Shown: positions 7,843 through 16,372, numbered from the stretch's first letter. The stretch: 34,423 nucleotides of DNA from Accumulibacter sp. (GCA_020049495.1 JAIFKU010000164.1:1-34423), one strand, 5' to 3'. Translations and numbers: made by a program. The notes: generated from the sequence alone by a model not told the origin.

Positions 7843-8634
7843 TTACCCCGCCTGATGACACGCGGCATCGATCAATCGACGGGAAATGCTCACCGGGTCC
7901 GGCAGCGTTGGCAGCGCGCTGCGCGGGAACCAGCCCGCCGCCTCGATTTCCGACGGATCTGGGGTGATCGTTCCGGCAGCGTAGTCAGCAAAGAAGGCTA
8001 TCATCAGCGAATCCGGAAACGGCCACGGCTGGCTCTGAAAATAGCGCAGACGGGTAATTTCGATGCCCACCTCTTCGCGCACTTCGCGCACCGCACATTG
8101 CTCCAGGGTTTCGCCGGCTTCGACAAACCCGGCCAGGGCACTGAAGACACCGGGCTTGAAATGGGGGCTGCGCGCCAGCAGCAGATCATCACCACGACTG
8201 ACCAGCACCATCACCGCCGGCGAAATCCTCGGGTAAGCCAGCAGACCGCAGGCCGGGCACTGCATGGAAAATTCAGTCGTTTTCATCGTGGTGGGCGTGC
8301 CGCACCGGCCGCAATAGCGGTGGTTCTTTTTCCAGTCCAGCAGCAGAGCGGCACGGCCGGCGAGGGCAAAGACCTCGGCACCGGCCAGGCCGAACAGGGG
8401 GCGCAGCGACGTCAGTTCCCCGGCAATGCCTTCCGGGAGGCGGTCGACGTCGGCTGCATAGCAAGGCAGCCCTTGCCATTCTCCGACCAGCAAGGCGTCC
8501 GCAGGGTTGCCGAAGTCCTCTGCCCGCCCACGCGGAAAAACCGTTCCAGGAGCCTTGTCAGGGGTAATGAACAGTTGGTTTTCGCAGCGCAGTAGCCAGT
8601 AGCTTGATTCGTTCATGGTGATTGGTTCGTTCAT
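7843..8634 (-). CDS. nudC: NAD(H) pyrophosphatase NudC (also an RNA NAD-cap hydrolase in the family)
   Basis: A 263-aa Nudix hydrolase. The zinc ribbon is CGRCGTP...CPACG (Cys near 108, 111, 126, 129). The Nudix box is GFVEAGETLEQCAVREVREEVG at about 169-190, split by no insertions. The NADH-pyrophosphatase hallmark SQPWPFPDS follows it. The family cleaves NADH or NAD+ to NMN(H) and AMP and, in E. coli, removes NAD caps from RNA. Two candidate starts, 8634 and 8616 (MNESSYW), cannot be separated because neither has a good ribosome-binding site. It is convergent with livF. Confidence 0.93.
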   Translation of the reverse strand: MNEPITMNESSYWLLRCENQLFITPDKAPGTVFPRGRAEDFGNPADALLVGEWQGLPCYAADVDRLPEGIAGELTSLRPLFGLAGAEVFALAGRAALLLDWKKNHRYCGRCGTPTTMKTTEFSMQCPACGLLAYPRISPAVMVLVSRGDDLLLARSPHFKPGVFSALAGFVEAGETLEQCAVREVREEVGIEITRLRYFQSQPWPFPDSLMIAFFADYAAGTITPDPSEIEAAGWFPRSALPTLPDPVSISRRLIDAACHQAG

Positions 8635-8716
8635 CCTGTATTGGCCGAGCCCGGGCTAGCATTTTAACCGACCCAGCGCTGCGCATGCTGCGTCTGGCTG
8701 TGACTTTCGCCAGGCT

Positions 8717-9601
8717 TCAGCGCCTGATCAACACGGTTCCCACAGCGGCCAGAATCAGCAGGGCGGCCAGGCCTTCGCGCCAGCCCAGAGTTTCACCCAG
8801 AAAAAGGACTCCGCCCAGAACACCAATCAGCGGTGTGATCAGAGAGGAAAGGCAGGATACGGCCACGGGCACCATGAGCACGATGCGGTTCCAGGCCCAG
8901 TAGCAGAGCATGAAAGCGACAATCGTATTGTAGGCCAGGCCGAAAGCCGGCCAGAAGCTGGGAACGAACAGGCGCGAGGTTTCCAGCGGGATGGCGGCGG
9001 CCAGCATGGGAATTGCGCCGAGCAGCATGATCCAGCCGGTCAGGGCTGAGGTCGGCATGGCCACCGGCAGTCGCTTGAAGAGCACGATTCCGAGCGCCCA
9101 GCTCCACGCGGCCACAATCATGCAGGCGACTCCAACCGGCGCCTGCCGCATTCCTTCCAGGCTGCCGCCCATGAGCGCCACTATCCCGGCCAGCCCGAGA
9201 AGCAATCCGAGGAGATGCCGGCGGGTGACCCGTTCGCCAAGGATCCAGACGGACAGGATGACCCCCCACAGGGGCATGGTATACCCGAGCAGTGCCGCGC
9301 GCCCCGAGGGCAGCAGCGAAACGCCATAGACGACCAGCACGTTCCAGCCGGTGATATTGAACAGTGAAAGCAGCAGCAATCGCTTCCAGCAGTCCCGGGG
9401 AACAGCGAGGCAAATGCCGTTGATACGGGCAAGCGCCAGCATGCCCGCCCCGCCGAGCAGCAGACAACTGGCGCGAAAGTAGAGCGGCGGCACTTCGGAC
9501 AATACCGTCTTCATGATCGGCCAGTTGAGGCCCCACAAGAGAGAGATCGCCGCAAGCATCAGAAGCCCCTGACGGGGCAGGCGGTCGTGTGTGCCAGGCA
9601 T
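8717..9601 (-). CDS. DMT/EamA-family transporter
   Basis: About 294 aa with roughly ten hydrophobic segments, arranged as two EamA repeats of five. Conserved features include the N-terminal WGLNWPIMK and, in the second half, the LISSLITPLIGVLGGVLFLGE-type motif near the C-terminus (here CLSSLITPLIGVLGGVLF). Members export amino acids or other metabolites; the substrate cannot be told here. The start is uncertain: ATG 9601 gives the usual length, whereas a GTG at 9661 would add 20 residues. About 200 bases to its right, up to 9804, hold nothing recognised. Confidence 0.85.
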   Translation of the reverse strand: MPGTHDRLPRQGLLMLAAISLLWGLNWPIMKTVLSEVPPLYFRASCLLLGGAGMLALARINGICLAVPRDCWKRLLLLSLFNITGWNVLVVYGVSLLPSGRAALLGYTMPLWGVILSVWILGERVTRRHLLGLLLGLAGIVALMGGSLEGMRQAPVGVACMIVAAWSWALGIVLFKRLPVAMPTSALTGWIMLLGAIPMLAAAIPLETSRLFVPSFWPAFGLAYNTIVAFMLCYWAWNRIVLMVPVAVSCLSSLITPLIGVLGGVLFLGETLGWREGLAALLILAAVGTVLIRR

Positions 9602-9804
9602 GGTGATGTGATGGATCCCGAATATCCGGACATGAATTTCCGGAAACGACAAGCCTGACACTTTGACCGGTTTTTCTGGTCAGAGCAACACTTGATTATC
9701 CGCTTCGAATAGCATCTCTGCGCCTCTGTGGTGGATTTTTAAGTTAAGTGTGATGACTCTGTCTTCTGACCTGTACCGAGGATTTGACACCGGTTGTCGC
9801 GTTT

Positions 9805-10875
9805 TCATGCATAGGCGGGCGCGAAGGTTTTTTCTCCTCCATCCACGGGGCCATTCCCGCTCCAGTACGGCGACAGCTTGGGCAACCGGGCGATGATAGG
9901 TGGCACGGCGGTGATGACGCGGTCGATCTCGGATTCGGTGGTGTAGCGCGACAGCGAGAAGCGCGTGGTGCCATGTGCAGCGGTATAGGGAATGCCCATG
10001 GCACGCATGACGTGCGAAGGTTCGAGCGATCCCGAGGTACAGGCCGATCCACTCGACGCGGCGATGCCCTGCTTGTTGAGCAGGAGCAGGATGGCCTCGC
10101 CTTCGACGAACTCGAAAGCGATGTTAGCGGTGTTGGGCAGGCGGTTGGATGAATCACCAGTGACAAAGGAGCACGGTACCTGCGGCAGGATGCCGACTTC
10201 GAGCCGGTCGCGCAGGCGTTTCACTTCGGTGTTCTCAAAGGTCATGTGCTCCAGCGCCAGTTGCGCTGCGACGCCGAGGCCGACGATGGACGCCGCATTC
10301 TCGGTGCCTGCCCGCCGGCCGCGTTCCTGATGGCCACCGCGCAGCAGCGGGCAGAAACGCGTATTACGGCGCAGATAGAGCACACCGACGCCCTTGGGCG
10401 CGTGCAGCTTGTGCCCCGAGAGCGAGAGCATGTCAATCTGCGTTTTCTTCAGGGCTATGGCCACCTTGCCGATCGCCTGCACGGCATCGGTATGGAACAT
10501 GGCGCCGACGGCATGTGCCATCTCGGCCATTTCCTCGACCGGAAACAGCGTGCCGGTTTCATTGTTGGCCCACATCGCCGATACGATGGCCGTACGCGGC
10601 GAGAGCAGCGACCTGTATTCGGCCAGATCGAGGCGGCCCTTCTTGTCGACGCCGAGGCGATGCACGACCATGCCATCCTTTTCCAGATAGTCGCAGAGCG
10701 TGAGAATCGCCGGATGTTCGACGGCCGTGGTGATGATCTGGTTGCGTTCGGGTTGCGCTTTCAGTGCCGAAAGAATTGCCGTCGAATCAGACTCGGTGCC
10801 GCACGACGTAAACACGATTTCCGAATCGTGCTCGGCGCCAAGCAGGGCCTGCACGCGCTCACGGGCTTCTTTACG
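9805..10875 (-). pseudogene. nifS: nifS, 5'-truncated (nitrogenase cysteine desulfurase)
   Basis: NifS is a PLP enzyme that releases sulfur from cysteine for nitrogenase FeS clusters. The remnant keeps AEHDSEIVFTSCGTESDSTA, the PLP-lysine region SGHKLHAPKGVGVLYLRR, the catalytic-Cys motif SSGSACTSGSLEPSHVM and the tail SPYWSGNGPV...FAPAYA. These resemble Azotobacter-type NifS more than housekeeping IscS. About 50 N-terminal residues, including the YLDNNATT segment, are absent. Similarity stops at KEARERVQ (about 10875), where draT sequence on the opposite strand begins. An in-frame GTG at 10854 could start a 349-aa product, but without the N-terminal segment it is unlikely to be a normal enzyme. 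No nifU lies upstream. Confidence 0.85.
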
Positions 10876-11189
10876 CCTACAGCCAATACGAATTCCGGCG
10901 CAGCGCCAACGTACCGGCCAGCATCGAGCTCTATCGCGGCATCAATCACATTGCCGAACACGAAGTGCTGACCGGCAGCAAGCACCGCCAGGTCGTTCTC
11001 TTCAACAATCTGGTTTCATTCACGTCCTCGCGCGAGCGCGCCGGCGAATTCGGCGATTACATCCTGGCCACCCGGGTACCGACGGCGAAAATATTCTTCA
11101 ACTGCGGACTGCTGCCCGGCGTACTCAAGGGAGAGGACGAATACCTGGTCATCGGTGGTGTTTACGACATCGCCATCAGTACGCTCTGA
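10869..11189 (+). pseudogene. draT: draT, 5'-truncated (dinitrogenase reductase ADP-ribosyltransferase)
   Basis: DraT switches off nitrogenase by ADP-ribosylating NifH when ammonium or darkness signals arrive. The remaining ~106 codons are the C-terminal part of the family: LLYAYSQYEFRRSANVP, IELYRGINHIAEHEVL, VLFNNLVSFTSSRERAGEFG, VPTAKIFFNCGLLPGVLKGE and DEYLVIGGVYDIAISTL, ending at a normal stop. Roughly the first 60 percent of the gene is missing, with no start codon or promoter. The 5' end runs directly into the nifS remnant on the other strand. No frameshift is visible in what is left, so truncation looks recent or the join is artificial. Confidence 0.85.
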
Positions 11190-11355
11190 AATTTGGAACG
11201 GATTTACCCGTGGGTAAGCATTGCTTTGCTCAGTAAAATTGGAAGTGCTCATCCTTGCGGAGGGCACCCTCAAAATTGCACTCTTTGCCTTGGTGTTGAG
11301 AACAATCCTTCTTTATTCGTCCCGCTTAGCCGTCAGTACGAAGAGAAAAGGCATT

Positions 11356-12462
11356 TCAAAGTTCTCCGACGACAGAGTCATCCACGGCAAAGAGATGGCA
11401 CGAAATTTCTTTCTTCCCGCGACAGAAGTCGATAGCCCGCTTTTTCGCATCTTCTCCGCCATTTGCGTATCCGCATGTATTGTCGGAAACTGCAAAAGCT
11501 CTTGGATAGTCGGCATCGAGAAAAGTCTGGTAAATCTCTTTGCAACGGTCACTCAGTGACAACTTATTGCCAGCTTCCTGAAGGCGCGTGGTGACCGGAT
11601 CGCTCTCAGCAGTTGCCGGCAATATCTGTGTCGGCAATCCTAGATCAATCAGGAATTTCTCCACCTCCGGCCACCAGATCGCAAGGCCATCGCGATGTCC
11701 GAACATTCCGTGGGAATCGCCCTTGAAGGTCCCGTATGCCACCATGCGTGCCATACCTCCCGCGCCAACGTAACGGGAGTACATCTCGGCAATGGTTTCC
11801 TTGGGCCAGTAGGAATCATTGTCGCCATAAAACCACAAGGTCGGGAATCGGTTCTTCTCGCCAAAGCTTTCGAAGGCCTTTATCAGCGATCTCTCCCATC
11901 CCCCGCAATCGGTCAGTCTCAGCCCTCCAGCAAAATTGACCAATCCTCTAACCCCGGGGTACGGCTCGGTACCCAAAGCCATCGTTGTCAAACCGCCGTG
12001 TGATTGCCCCATAACAAGGATCTTCTGCCTATCGACATAAGGCAGGGTGACGGCATAATCAAGAGCCGCACGCACGTCTTTGGCCTGAGGCCAACTGTTT
12101 CCTTCGATATTGCAACCGCCTGCTATATAGCTGCCTGATGAACGCGAAAAACCACCACGCATGGGGATCATCACCACGTAGCCGCGCTTCACAAATTCCC
12201 GCGCTGCAATGATGTATCTTGCCCTTGGCTGAAAATGCGGGTTTCCTGATGCCTTGCCATGATTGATGACCACAAGCGGGAAGGGCCCATTCCCGACCGG
12301 CTTGAAAAAAGTCGTTTCCAGATCGGTACTGAAAATCCCGGAACCATTCTTGATGAAGACAACTTCTTCATTCAGCGATTTGTTAAGAACGTGCTCGGCA
12401 GCAAGCGAAGATATCGAAATGACAGAGAGAGCCGCGACTATTGCAAAAGTGAGTTTCATCAT
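11356..12462 (-). CDS. Secreted alpha/beta hydrolase (dienelactone-hydrolase-like) with Cys-containing C-terminal domain
   Basis: A 368-aa protein with an N-terminal Sec signal (MMKLTFAIVAALSVISISSLAAE). The hydrolase core is clear: oxyanion region VVINHGKASG, nucleophile elbow GQSHGG (Ser) and a late GDSHGMFGH that could supply the catalytic His, with WFYGDNDSYWP as the probable Asp region. After residue ~300 comes a separate small domain, CKEIYQTFLDADYPRAFAVS followed by CGYANGGEDA, DFCRG and ISCHLFAVD, with four Cys that may pair in the periplasm. The substrate is unknown. The base composition is clearly less GC-rich than the liv or nif regions, suggesting acquired DNA. The start could be 12462 or 12459. 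Confidence 0.82.
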   Translation of the reverse strand: MMKLTFAIVAALSVISISSLAAEHVLNKSLNEEVVFIKNGSGIFSTDLETTFFKPVGNGPFPLVVINHGKASGNPHFQPRARYIIAAREFVKRGYVVMIPMRGGFSRSSGSYIAGGCNIEGNSWPQAKDVRAALDYAVTLPYVDRQKILVMGQSHGGLTTMALGTEPYPGVRGLVNFAGGLRLTDCGGWERSLIKAFESFGEKNRFPTLWFYGDNDSYWPKETIAEMYSRYVGAGGMARMVAYGTFKGDSHGMFGHRDGLAIWWPEVEKFLIDLGLPTQILPATAESDPVTTRLQEAGNKLSLSDRCKEIYQTFLDADYPRAFAVSDNTCGYANGGEDAKKRAIDFCRGKKEISCHLFAVDDSVVGEL

Positions 12463-12562
12463 GAGCGTTCAGTGCTGCGTCAGTGTTCTGAGTAGCGTCT
12501 TCAATCGAGGAGTTATCCAATATGCCGGACGTGGAGTGAGTTACGAATCTTCGTCAGTCTAA

Positions 12563-12802
12563 TTACAGCTTTCCAAAATTGCGAACCCTCGTTCCCGACC
12601 CTGAAGAGCCATACAGGTTTTTCGCCTCACTGACAGCAATGCAGTAAGAACGGACGGTCGTGCACGGTAACGACGAAAAACAATCAACTCCGTAGTTACC
12701 GCAGTTTTTTGCACAAACTACGTATGTACAATCGTTGCCATTTCTGCAAGCATCCCATACGTTCTCCAGTTCATACAACGTTGAAGGGAGTTTTGCCCCC
12801 AT
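12563..12802 (-). CDS. Hypothetical Cys-rich small protein, probably disrupted at its 5' end
   Basis: A 79-aa frame with several cysteines in its central part (DACRNGNDCTYVVCAKNCG, DCFSSLPC, SYC) and a basic end (RVRNFGKL). I do not recognise a family. The present start codon lies inside the second copy of the 44-bp tandem repeat at 12754-12841. Before the duplication and IS insertion, the same frame could have begun at an ATG across the site now occupied by the IS (MAKLPST...), which would have overlapped the Cache gene's start on the other strand. It may be a remnant or not a gene. Confidence 0.35.
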   Translation of the reverse strand: MGAKLPSTLYELENVWDACRNGNDCTYVVCAKNCGNYGVDCFSSLPCTTVRSYCIAVSEAKNLYGSSGSGTRVRNFGKL

Positions 12803-12841
12803 ACGTTCTCCAGTTCATACAACGTTGAAGGGAGTTTTGCC
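12754..12841. repeat. Perfect 44-bp tandem duplication abutting the IS element
   Basis: Two identical 44-base units, 12754-12797 and 12798-12841, each starting CCCATACGTTCTCC and ending AAGGGAGTTTTGCC. The last 14 bases of the unit occur a third time at 14229-14242, on the far side of the IS3 element and directly in front of the ATG of the Cache gene. The unit therefore seems to be the original 5' leader of that gene, duplicated and then cut off from it by the insertion. Confidence 0.92.
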
Positions 12842-12878
12842 TGTACCGGCTCGCATTTTCTGGACACGGTTTTGCAAC

Positions 12879-13778
12879 TCAGGCCGCCTTTCTCATGGCA
12901 TAAGCCTGTCGGGCTTCAAGGGGTGACATGAAGCCCAGTTTTTCCAAACGCCAATGATGATTGTAACGTTCCTTGAACTCGGTGACGGCAACGCGAACCT
13001 CTTCGACATTGCGGAAGACATGGCCATGAATGGCCTGTTCCTTCAAGGTCCGGTTGAAGCGTTCTGCGACGCCATTGGTCTGGGGTTCGGCGACGTAAGC
13101 GAAACTCGGTGTGACGCCCCAGAACTTGACCTGATTGAGAAAGTCATCGGCCGTATATTGCGTACCGTGATCCATGCGCAGCGTCAGCCCGCGCCCGGCC
13201 TCGGCGCCCGTGGCGCCAAATTCGGACTGGAGCCCCTGGGCGATCGGCTGCAAGGCGGCGAAACGGTTGCCGGTCTTGACCGCATGGATGCCGACACAAA
13301 ATGCATCAAAGTGATCCACCGCCGCGAACACCCAGACCCAACCCTGATCGACGGTCTCGATACGAATACCGTCAGTACCCCACATGTCGTTTGGGCGATC
13401 CGTGGTAATCGTTCCGTCGTGCAGGTTCGCTGCGCCCTGAGGGCGACGATGCGGCGAGAGCAGAGCATTCTCACGCATCAGACGCAATACTCGAGTGCGG
13501 GAGACACGGAGGCTGCGGAGGATACGCAGCCGCGCCCAGACCTTGCGGTGTCCCTCACCGATGAAGGGCGATGCGTCCAGGTCGGCCCGGATGGCAAGCA
13601 AGAGGTCGGCATCCGGAATCTTCGGTTTCGGGCCGCGCCGCACCGGATGCAGGGAAATAACTCTGGCCGATTCACGTTCCTGCTGCGCATAGATCGTCGA
13701 GCGGGGAAAGTCGAGGACTCGACAGACCCGCTCCAGGCCATAGGGCTTGTCAGAACCTGCGGAGGTCTCGCGGCTCAT
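12879..13778 (-). CDS. IS3-family transposase OrfB (DDE integrase domain)
   Basis: A 299-aa retroviral-integrase-like transposase. After an N-terminal HTH_21-type region (EGHRKVWARLRILRSLRVSRTR) it shows the catalytic core: Asp in DMWGTDGI, Asp in LRMDHGTQYTADDFL and Glu in the TNGVAERFNRTLKE motif, i.e. the DDE triad. The start at 13778 overlaps the orfA stop in ATGA, which permits reinitiation or a frameshifted OrfAB fusion. The open frame extends further upstream to 13955, but that extension is orfA DNA read in another frame. No disabling mutation is visible. Confidence 0.92.
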   Translation of the reverse strand: MSRETSAGSDKPYGLERVCRVLDFPRSTIYAQQERESARVISLHPVRRGPKPKIPDADLLLAIRADLDASPFIGEGHRKVWARLRILRSLRVSRTRVLRLMRENALLSPHRRPQGAANLHDGTITTDRPNDMWGTDGIRIETVDQGWVWVFAAVDHFDAFCVGIHAVKTGNRFAALQPIAQGLQSEFGATGAEAGRGLTLRMDHGTQYTADDFLNQVKFWGVTPSFAYVAEPQTNGVAERFNRTLKEQAIHGHVFRNVEEVRVAVTEFKERYNHHWRLEKLGFMSPLEARQAYAMRKAA

Positions 13779-14167
13779 CGCGATGACCTCCGACCGACCA
13801 AAGGGCGTTTGGCCCGCCGCTCCTTTTGCAGGATGTCGACTTCCATGACCAACTCGCCGATGCGCCGGTTGGCCTCGCCGAGCTGCTTCTCGAGCGGATC
13901 GTTCTCGCGTTCCTTGAGGCCGGAATCGATGCCGGCTAATGCCCGGTCGCGCCATTGTTCGAGCTTGTATATCGGCACAGATACTTCACGCGAGACCGCA
14001 TCCACCGATTCGCCACGCAACAGGCGCAGGACAACTTCGCGCTTTCGATTAGTCGACCAGCGCCCCACGATGGCGGCCGCGCCGGGGTCGCCTCCAGTCG
14101 CGCTACACGCTCCTTTCAGCAACACCGGCGCAACCCCAGTTCCATCCTTCTCTCTCAGCATTTCCAA
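13775..14167 (-). CDS. IS3-family transposase OrfA (helix-turn-helix)
   Basis: A 130-aa DNA-binding subunit. A helix-turn-helix is recognisable in KREVVLRLLRGESVDAVSRE followed by VSVPIYKLEQWRDRAL, and a heptad-like leucine zipper, LEKQLGEANRRIGELVMEVD, follows as in IS3 OrfA proteins. The stop overlaps the orfB start by four bases. The start may be 14167 or the ATG two codons on. It would bind the terminal inverted repeats. Confidence 0.85.
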   Translation of the reverse strand: MEMLREKDGTGVAPVLLKGACSATGGDPGAAAIVGRWSTNRKREVVLRLLRGESVDAVSREVSVPIYKLEQWRDRALAGIDSGLKERENDPLEKQLGEANRRIGELVMEVDILQKERRAKRPLVGRRSSR

Positions 14168-14242
14168 CTCCTTTTCCCAGACACGGTTTTACCCCAAATT
14201 CGTGTCCAGAAAAATAGGGGCCGGTTCAAAGGGAGTTTTGCC

Positions 14243-14701
14243 ATGAAGACATTTGTTATCACTCTTGCCTTGTCCGCAATGATGGGAGCTGTATTCGCCG
14301 GTGAGAAAGAAGAAGCAATCGCCGGTGAGAAAGAAGAAGCAATTCAGATAGTTAACGAGGCCGCTTCTGCTGTCAGCAAAGATAAGAGCACTGCAATTTC
14401 AGAAATAGGTAACCCCAAGGGCCGTTTCATTAAGGGTGCAATCTATGTTTTTGCCTATGACTTGAGCGGCACGATGGTAGCCCACCCGATCAATGCAAAG
14501 CTCGTCGGCAAAAACCTGATTGACGTTCCTGATGCCGGAGGAAAAATGTTCCGTAAGGAGATCGTCGAAGGGATCAAGGCCAGCGGCACGGCTACGGTCG
14601 ATTACAAGTACAAGAACCCGCAAAGCGGTGCAATTGAAGACAAGGTCACTTACTGCAAAAAGGCGGCTGACCTCGCTGTTTGTGCCGGTTATTACAAGTA
14701 A
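14243..14701 (+). CDS. Periplasmic single-Cache-domain protein
   Basis: A 152-aa exported protein. Residues 1-19 are a signal peptide (MKTFVITLALSAMMGAVFAG). The rest matches the single Cache (sCache_2) fold: ISEIGNPKGRFIKGAIYVFA, YDLSGTMVAHPINAKLVGKN, GIKASGTATVDYKYKNPQSG, then CKKAADLAVCAGYYK with a probable disulfide. Such domains bind small ligands, often organic acids. It is followed 54 bases later by a chemoreceptor and may feed it a ligand signal. The ribosome-binding site AAGGGAG is in the 14-bp repeat left by the IS insertion, so the original promoter is separated by 1.4 kb. The longer frame from 13955 crosses the IS and is not used. Confidence 0.8.
   Translation: MKTFVITLALSAMMGAVFAGEKEEAIAGEKEEAIQIVNEAASAVSKDKSTAISEIGNPKGRFIKGAIYVFAYDLSGTMVAHPINAKLVGKNLIDVPDAGGKMFRKEIVEGIKASGTATVDYKYKNPQSGAIEDKVTYCKKAADLAVCAGYYK
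14297..14344. repeat. 24-bp in-frame tandem duplication in the Cache gene
   Basis: GCCGGTGAGAAAGAAGAAGC plus AATC at 14297-14320 is repeated at 14321-14344 with one final-base difference. It encodes AGEKEEAI twice, just after the signal peptide. Being a multiple of three it leaves the frame open and only lengthens the N-terminal linker. Confidence 0.92.
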
Positions 14702-14755
14702 TTCCTATCGCTGGTCTTTGAGGGTAACCGGTGAGAGCCGGTTATAGTTGTTGTC

Positions 14756-16372
14756 ATGCCATCACTTGGTTTTCGCAAGAGTCTTCATCTCCTGGCCATC
14801 ATTGCCGGGGTTTGCCTCCTGCTCTCGACACTCGGCGGGGTCTGGCAAGCAACTGTTGCTTCCGGAGCTGCCTCACGGATCTACGAAGAACGGACAGCGC
14901 CGACGATCGAACTGATGAAGGCGGTGGATGCCCTCCATAGAGCACGACAAATCATTCTGATCGCTCTTTCCGAAGAGCGTGAAGAGGTTGCAGAAGCGCA
15001 TCTCGGCAAGTTAAAAATACTGGACGATGCCATGAAGGACGCTCTCAAGGCGTCTGCGGCTGCCGTTCCGGATCAAAGGGAAGCCCTGGCTCAACTGGAA
15101 CTTTTGATTTCCGAGTACAACAAGGTACGTGACCAGTCGGTCAAAATGATTCAAGTTGGTGACTTGCCGAGTGCTTTGGGCAATATCAAGCAGAATGCTG
15201 GACCCAAATTTGACAAGGTTCTACTGGCACTGACTGATGTGATCCAGAGTCAGGCCAATCTGGCCCTCAAGGATTCTCAGGACACGTCGTCCAACCTGAG
15301 AATGCGTACCAATACCCAGATCGTGCTGTCCTTGATGCTATTGCTTGGCATGGGCCTTATTTTTACCTTGATCGTACGTGGTGTCTTCCGGCAACTCGAC
15401 GAAATGGGTAAAACCATAGCCGATGTTGTTCAGCGCGGCGATTTCACCGTCAGTGTACCGGTTAGAGGCAAAGATGAAATTGCCGCTGTGGCCACCAGTT
15501 TCAATGAATTGGTGGCTTCCTTCCGTGGCATATTAAAGACGCTCAATCGAGATGTGCTCAGTGTTGATTCAACGGCGCATGAACTTAGTCAGAACGCTGC
15601 CGCTTCATCATCCAGTGCTTCAACAACCAGCGCCTCAGCGTCGAGCATGGCAGCCGCGGTTGAAGAAATGTCAGTTGGCCTGGATCAGATGCGGGATAAC
15701 ACGACTGTGGCAATCCAGGTAGTTGAAAGCGCCGCGGGGTATTCGAGCAAAGGCGGCGAGGTTATCCACGAGGCCATGAAGGATCTGGAGCATATTTCCA
15801 ATGAAGTGCGTCTGGTGGCCGATCGAATTGTCGAACTGGGCGATCAGACGCAACAGATTTCAAGCGTGGTCGCCCTGATTCGTGAGGTGGCTGACCAGAC
15901 GAATCTGCTCGCATTGAATGCCGCCATCGAGGCGGCCCGAGCCGGTGAGCAGGGCCGTGGTTTTGCCGTGGTTGCCGATGAGGTACGCAAATTGGCCGAG
16001 AGGACTGCCGGGGCAACGCAAGAAATTTCCACCATGATCCAGAATATTCAGAACAGTGCGGCGGCGGCTTCCGACATGATGAAAAAAGCCCTGAGCGACG
16101 CGGATGCAGGGACTTCGCTCGGTCACCAGGCGAGTGCAGCCATCGAACGCATTGAAAAATCCGCCAGTGAAGCCGCGGGGGTCGTCAGGGATATTGCCAA
16201 TGGGATCGCCGAACAGTCAGCCGCGGGCCAGTCTATTGCCGCCAGTGTCGAGCAGGTTGCCCAGGCGGCTGACAACAGCAGGGTGATTGTCGCCAAAACG
16301 GCAGACGCAGCGCGCGTCCTGGAGTCCTTGTCCAATTCCATTCGCGGTCAGATCAGCCATTTCAGGGTCTAG
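14756..16372 (+). CDS. Methyl-accepting chemotaxis protein
   Basis: A 538-aa chemoreceptor. TM1 spans about residues 9-30 and a periplasmic helical sensor (4HB-type) about 35-185. TM2 spans about 187-210, followed by a HAMP domain to about 265 and a cytoplasmic coiled-coil signalling domain. The hairpin tip that contacts CheA/CheW is unmistakable: [20 protein letters not shown] followed by [20 protein letters not shown]. Long Ala/Ser/Glu heptads around it carry potential methylation sites. There is no C-terminal NWETF-type tether for CheR/CheB. Its ligand is unknown; the adjacent Cache protein is a candidate partner. The start follows a weak ribosome-binding site, so a few residues of uncertainty remain. 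Confidence 0.93.
   Translation: MPSLGFRKSLHLLAIIAGVCLLLSTLGGVWQATVASGAASRIYEERTAPTIELMKAVDALHRARQIILIALSEEREEVAEAHLGKLKILDDAMKDALKASAAAVPDQREALAQLELLISEYNKVRDQSVKMIQVGDLPSALGNIKQNAGPKFDKVLLALTDVIQSQANLALKDSQDTSSNLRMRTNTQIVLSLMLLLGMGLIFTLIVRGVFRQLDEMGKTIADVVQRGDFTVSVPVRGKDEIAAVATSFNELVASFRGILKTLNRDVLSVDSTAHELSQNAAASSSSASTTSASASSMAAAVEEMSVGLDQMRDNTTVAIQVVESAAGYSSKGGEVIHEAMKDLEHISNEVRLVADRIVELGDQTQQISSVVALIREVADQTNLLALNAAIEAARAGEQGRGFAVVADEVRKLAERTAGATQEISTMIQNIQNSAAAASDMMKKALSDADAGTSLGHQASAAIERIEKSASEAAGVVRDIANGIAEQSAAGQSIAASVEQVAQAADNSRVIVAKTADAARVLESLSNSIRGQISHFRV

Larger units (their letters stand above)
12842..14228 (-). mobile_element. Complete IS3-family insertion sequence, about 1387 bp
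   Basis: The element has the IS3 layout: orfA and orfB on the minus strand, overlapping ATGA, with a DDE integrase-type orfB. Imperfect terminal inverted repeats start with TG: the left end TGTACCGGC...ATTTTCTGGACACG and the right end, read inward, TGAACCGGC...ATTTTTCTGGACACG. It is flanked by 14-bp direct repeats AAGGGAGTTTTGCC (12828-12841 and 14229-14242), longer than the 3-5 bp expected of this family. It sits immediately upstream of the Cache gene. Both frames look intact, so it may still be mobile. The exact IS name cannot be given without a search. Confidence 0.9.

Noticed and set aside
9805-10854. Calling this gene iscS
   Set aside because: The tail SPYWSGNGPV and the AEHDSEIVFTS region fit NifS, and the neighbours are nitrogenase-regulation genes rather than iscRUA.
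12828-14242. Ordinary 3-5 bp target duplication for the IS
   Set aside because: The flanking direct repeat is clearly 14 bp, so the usual length was not assumed.
12954-14246. 430-codon plus-strand open frame across the IS element
   Set aside because: It is antisense to orfA/orfB, whose helix-turn-helix and DDE motifs are clear; its translation has no family resemblance.
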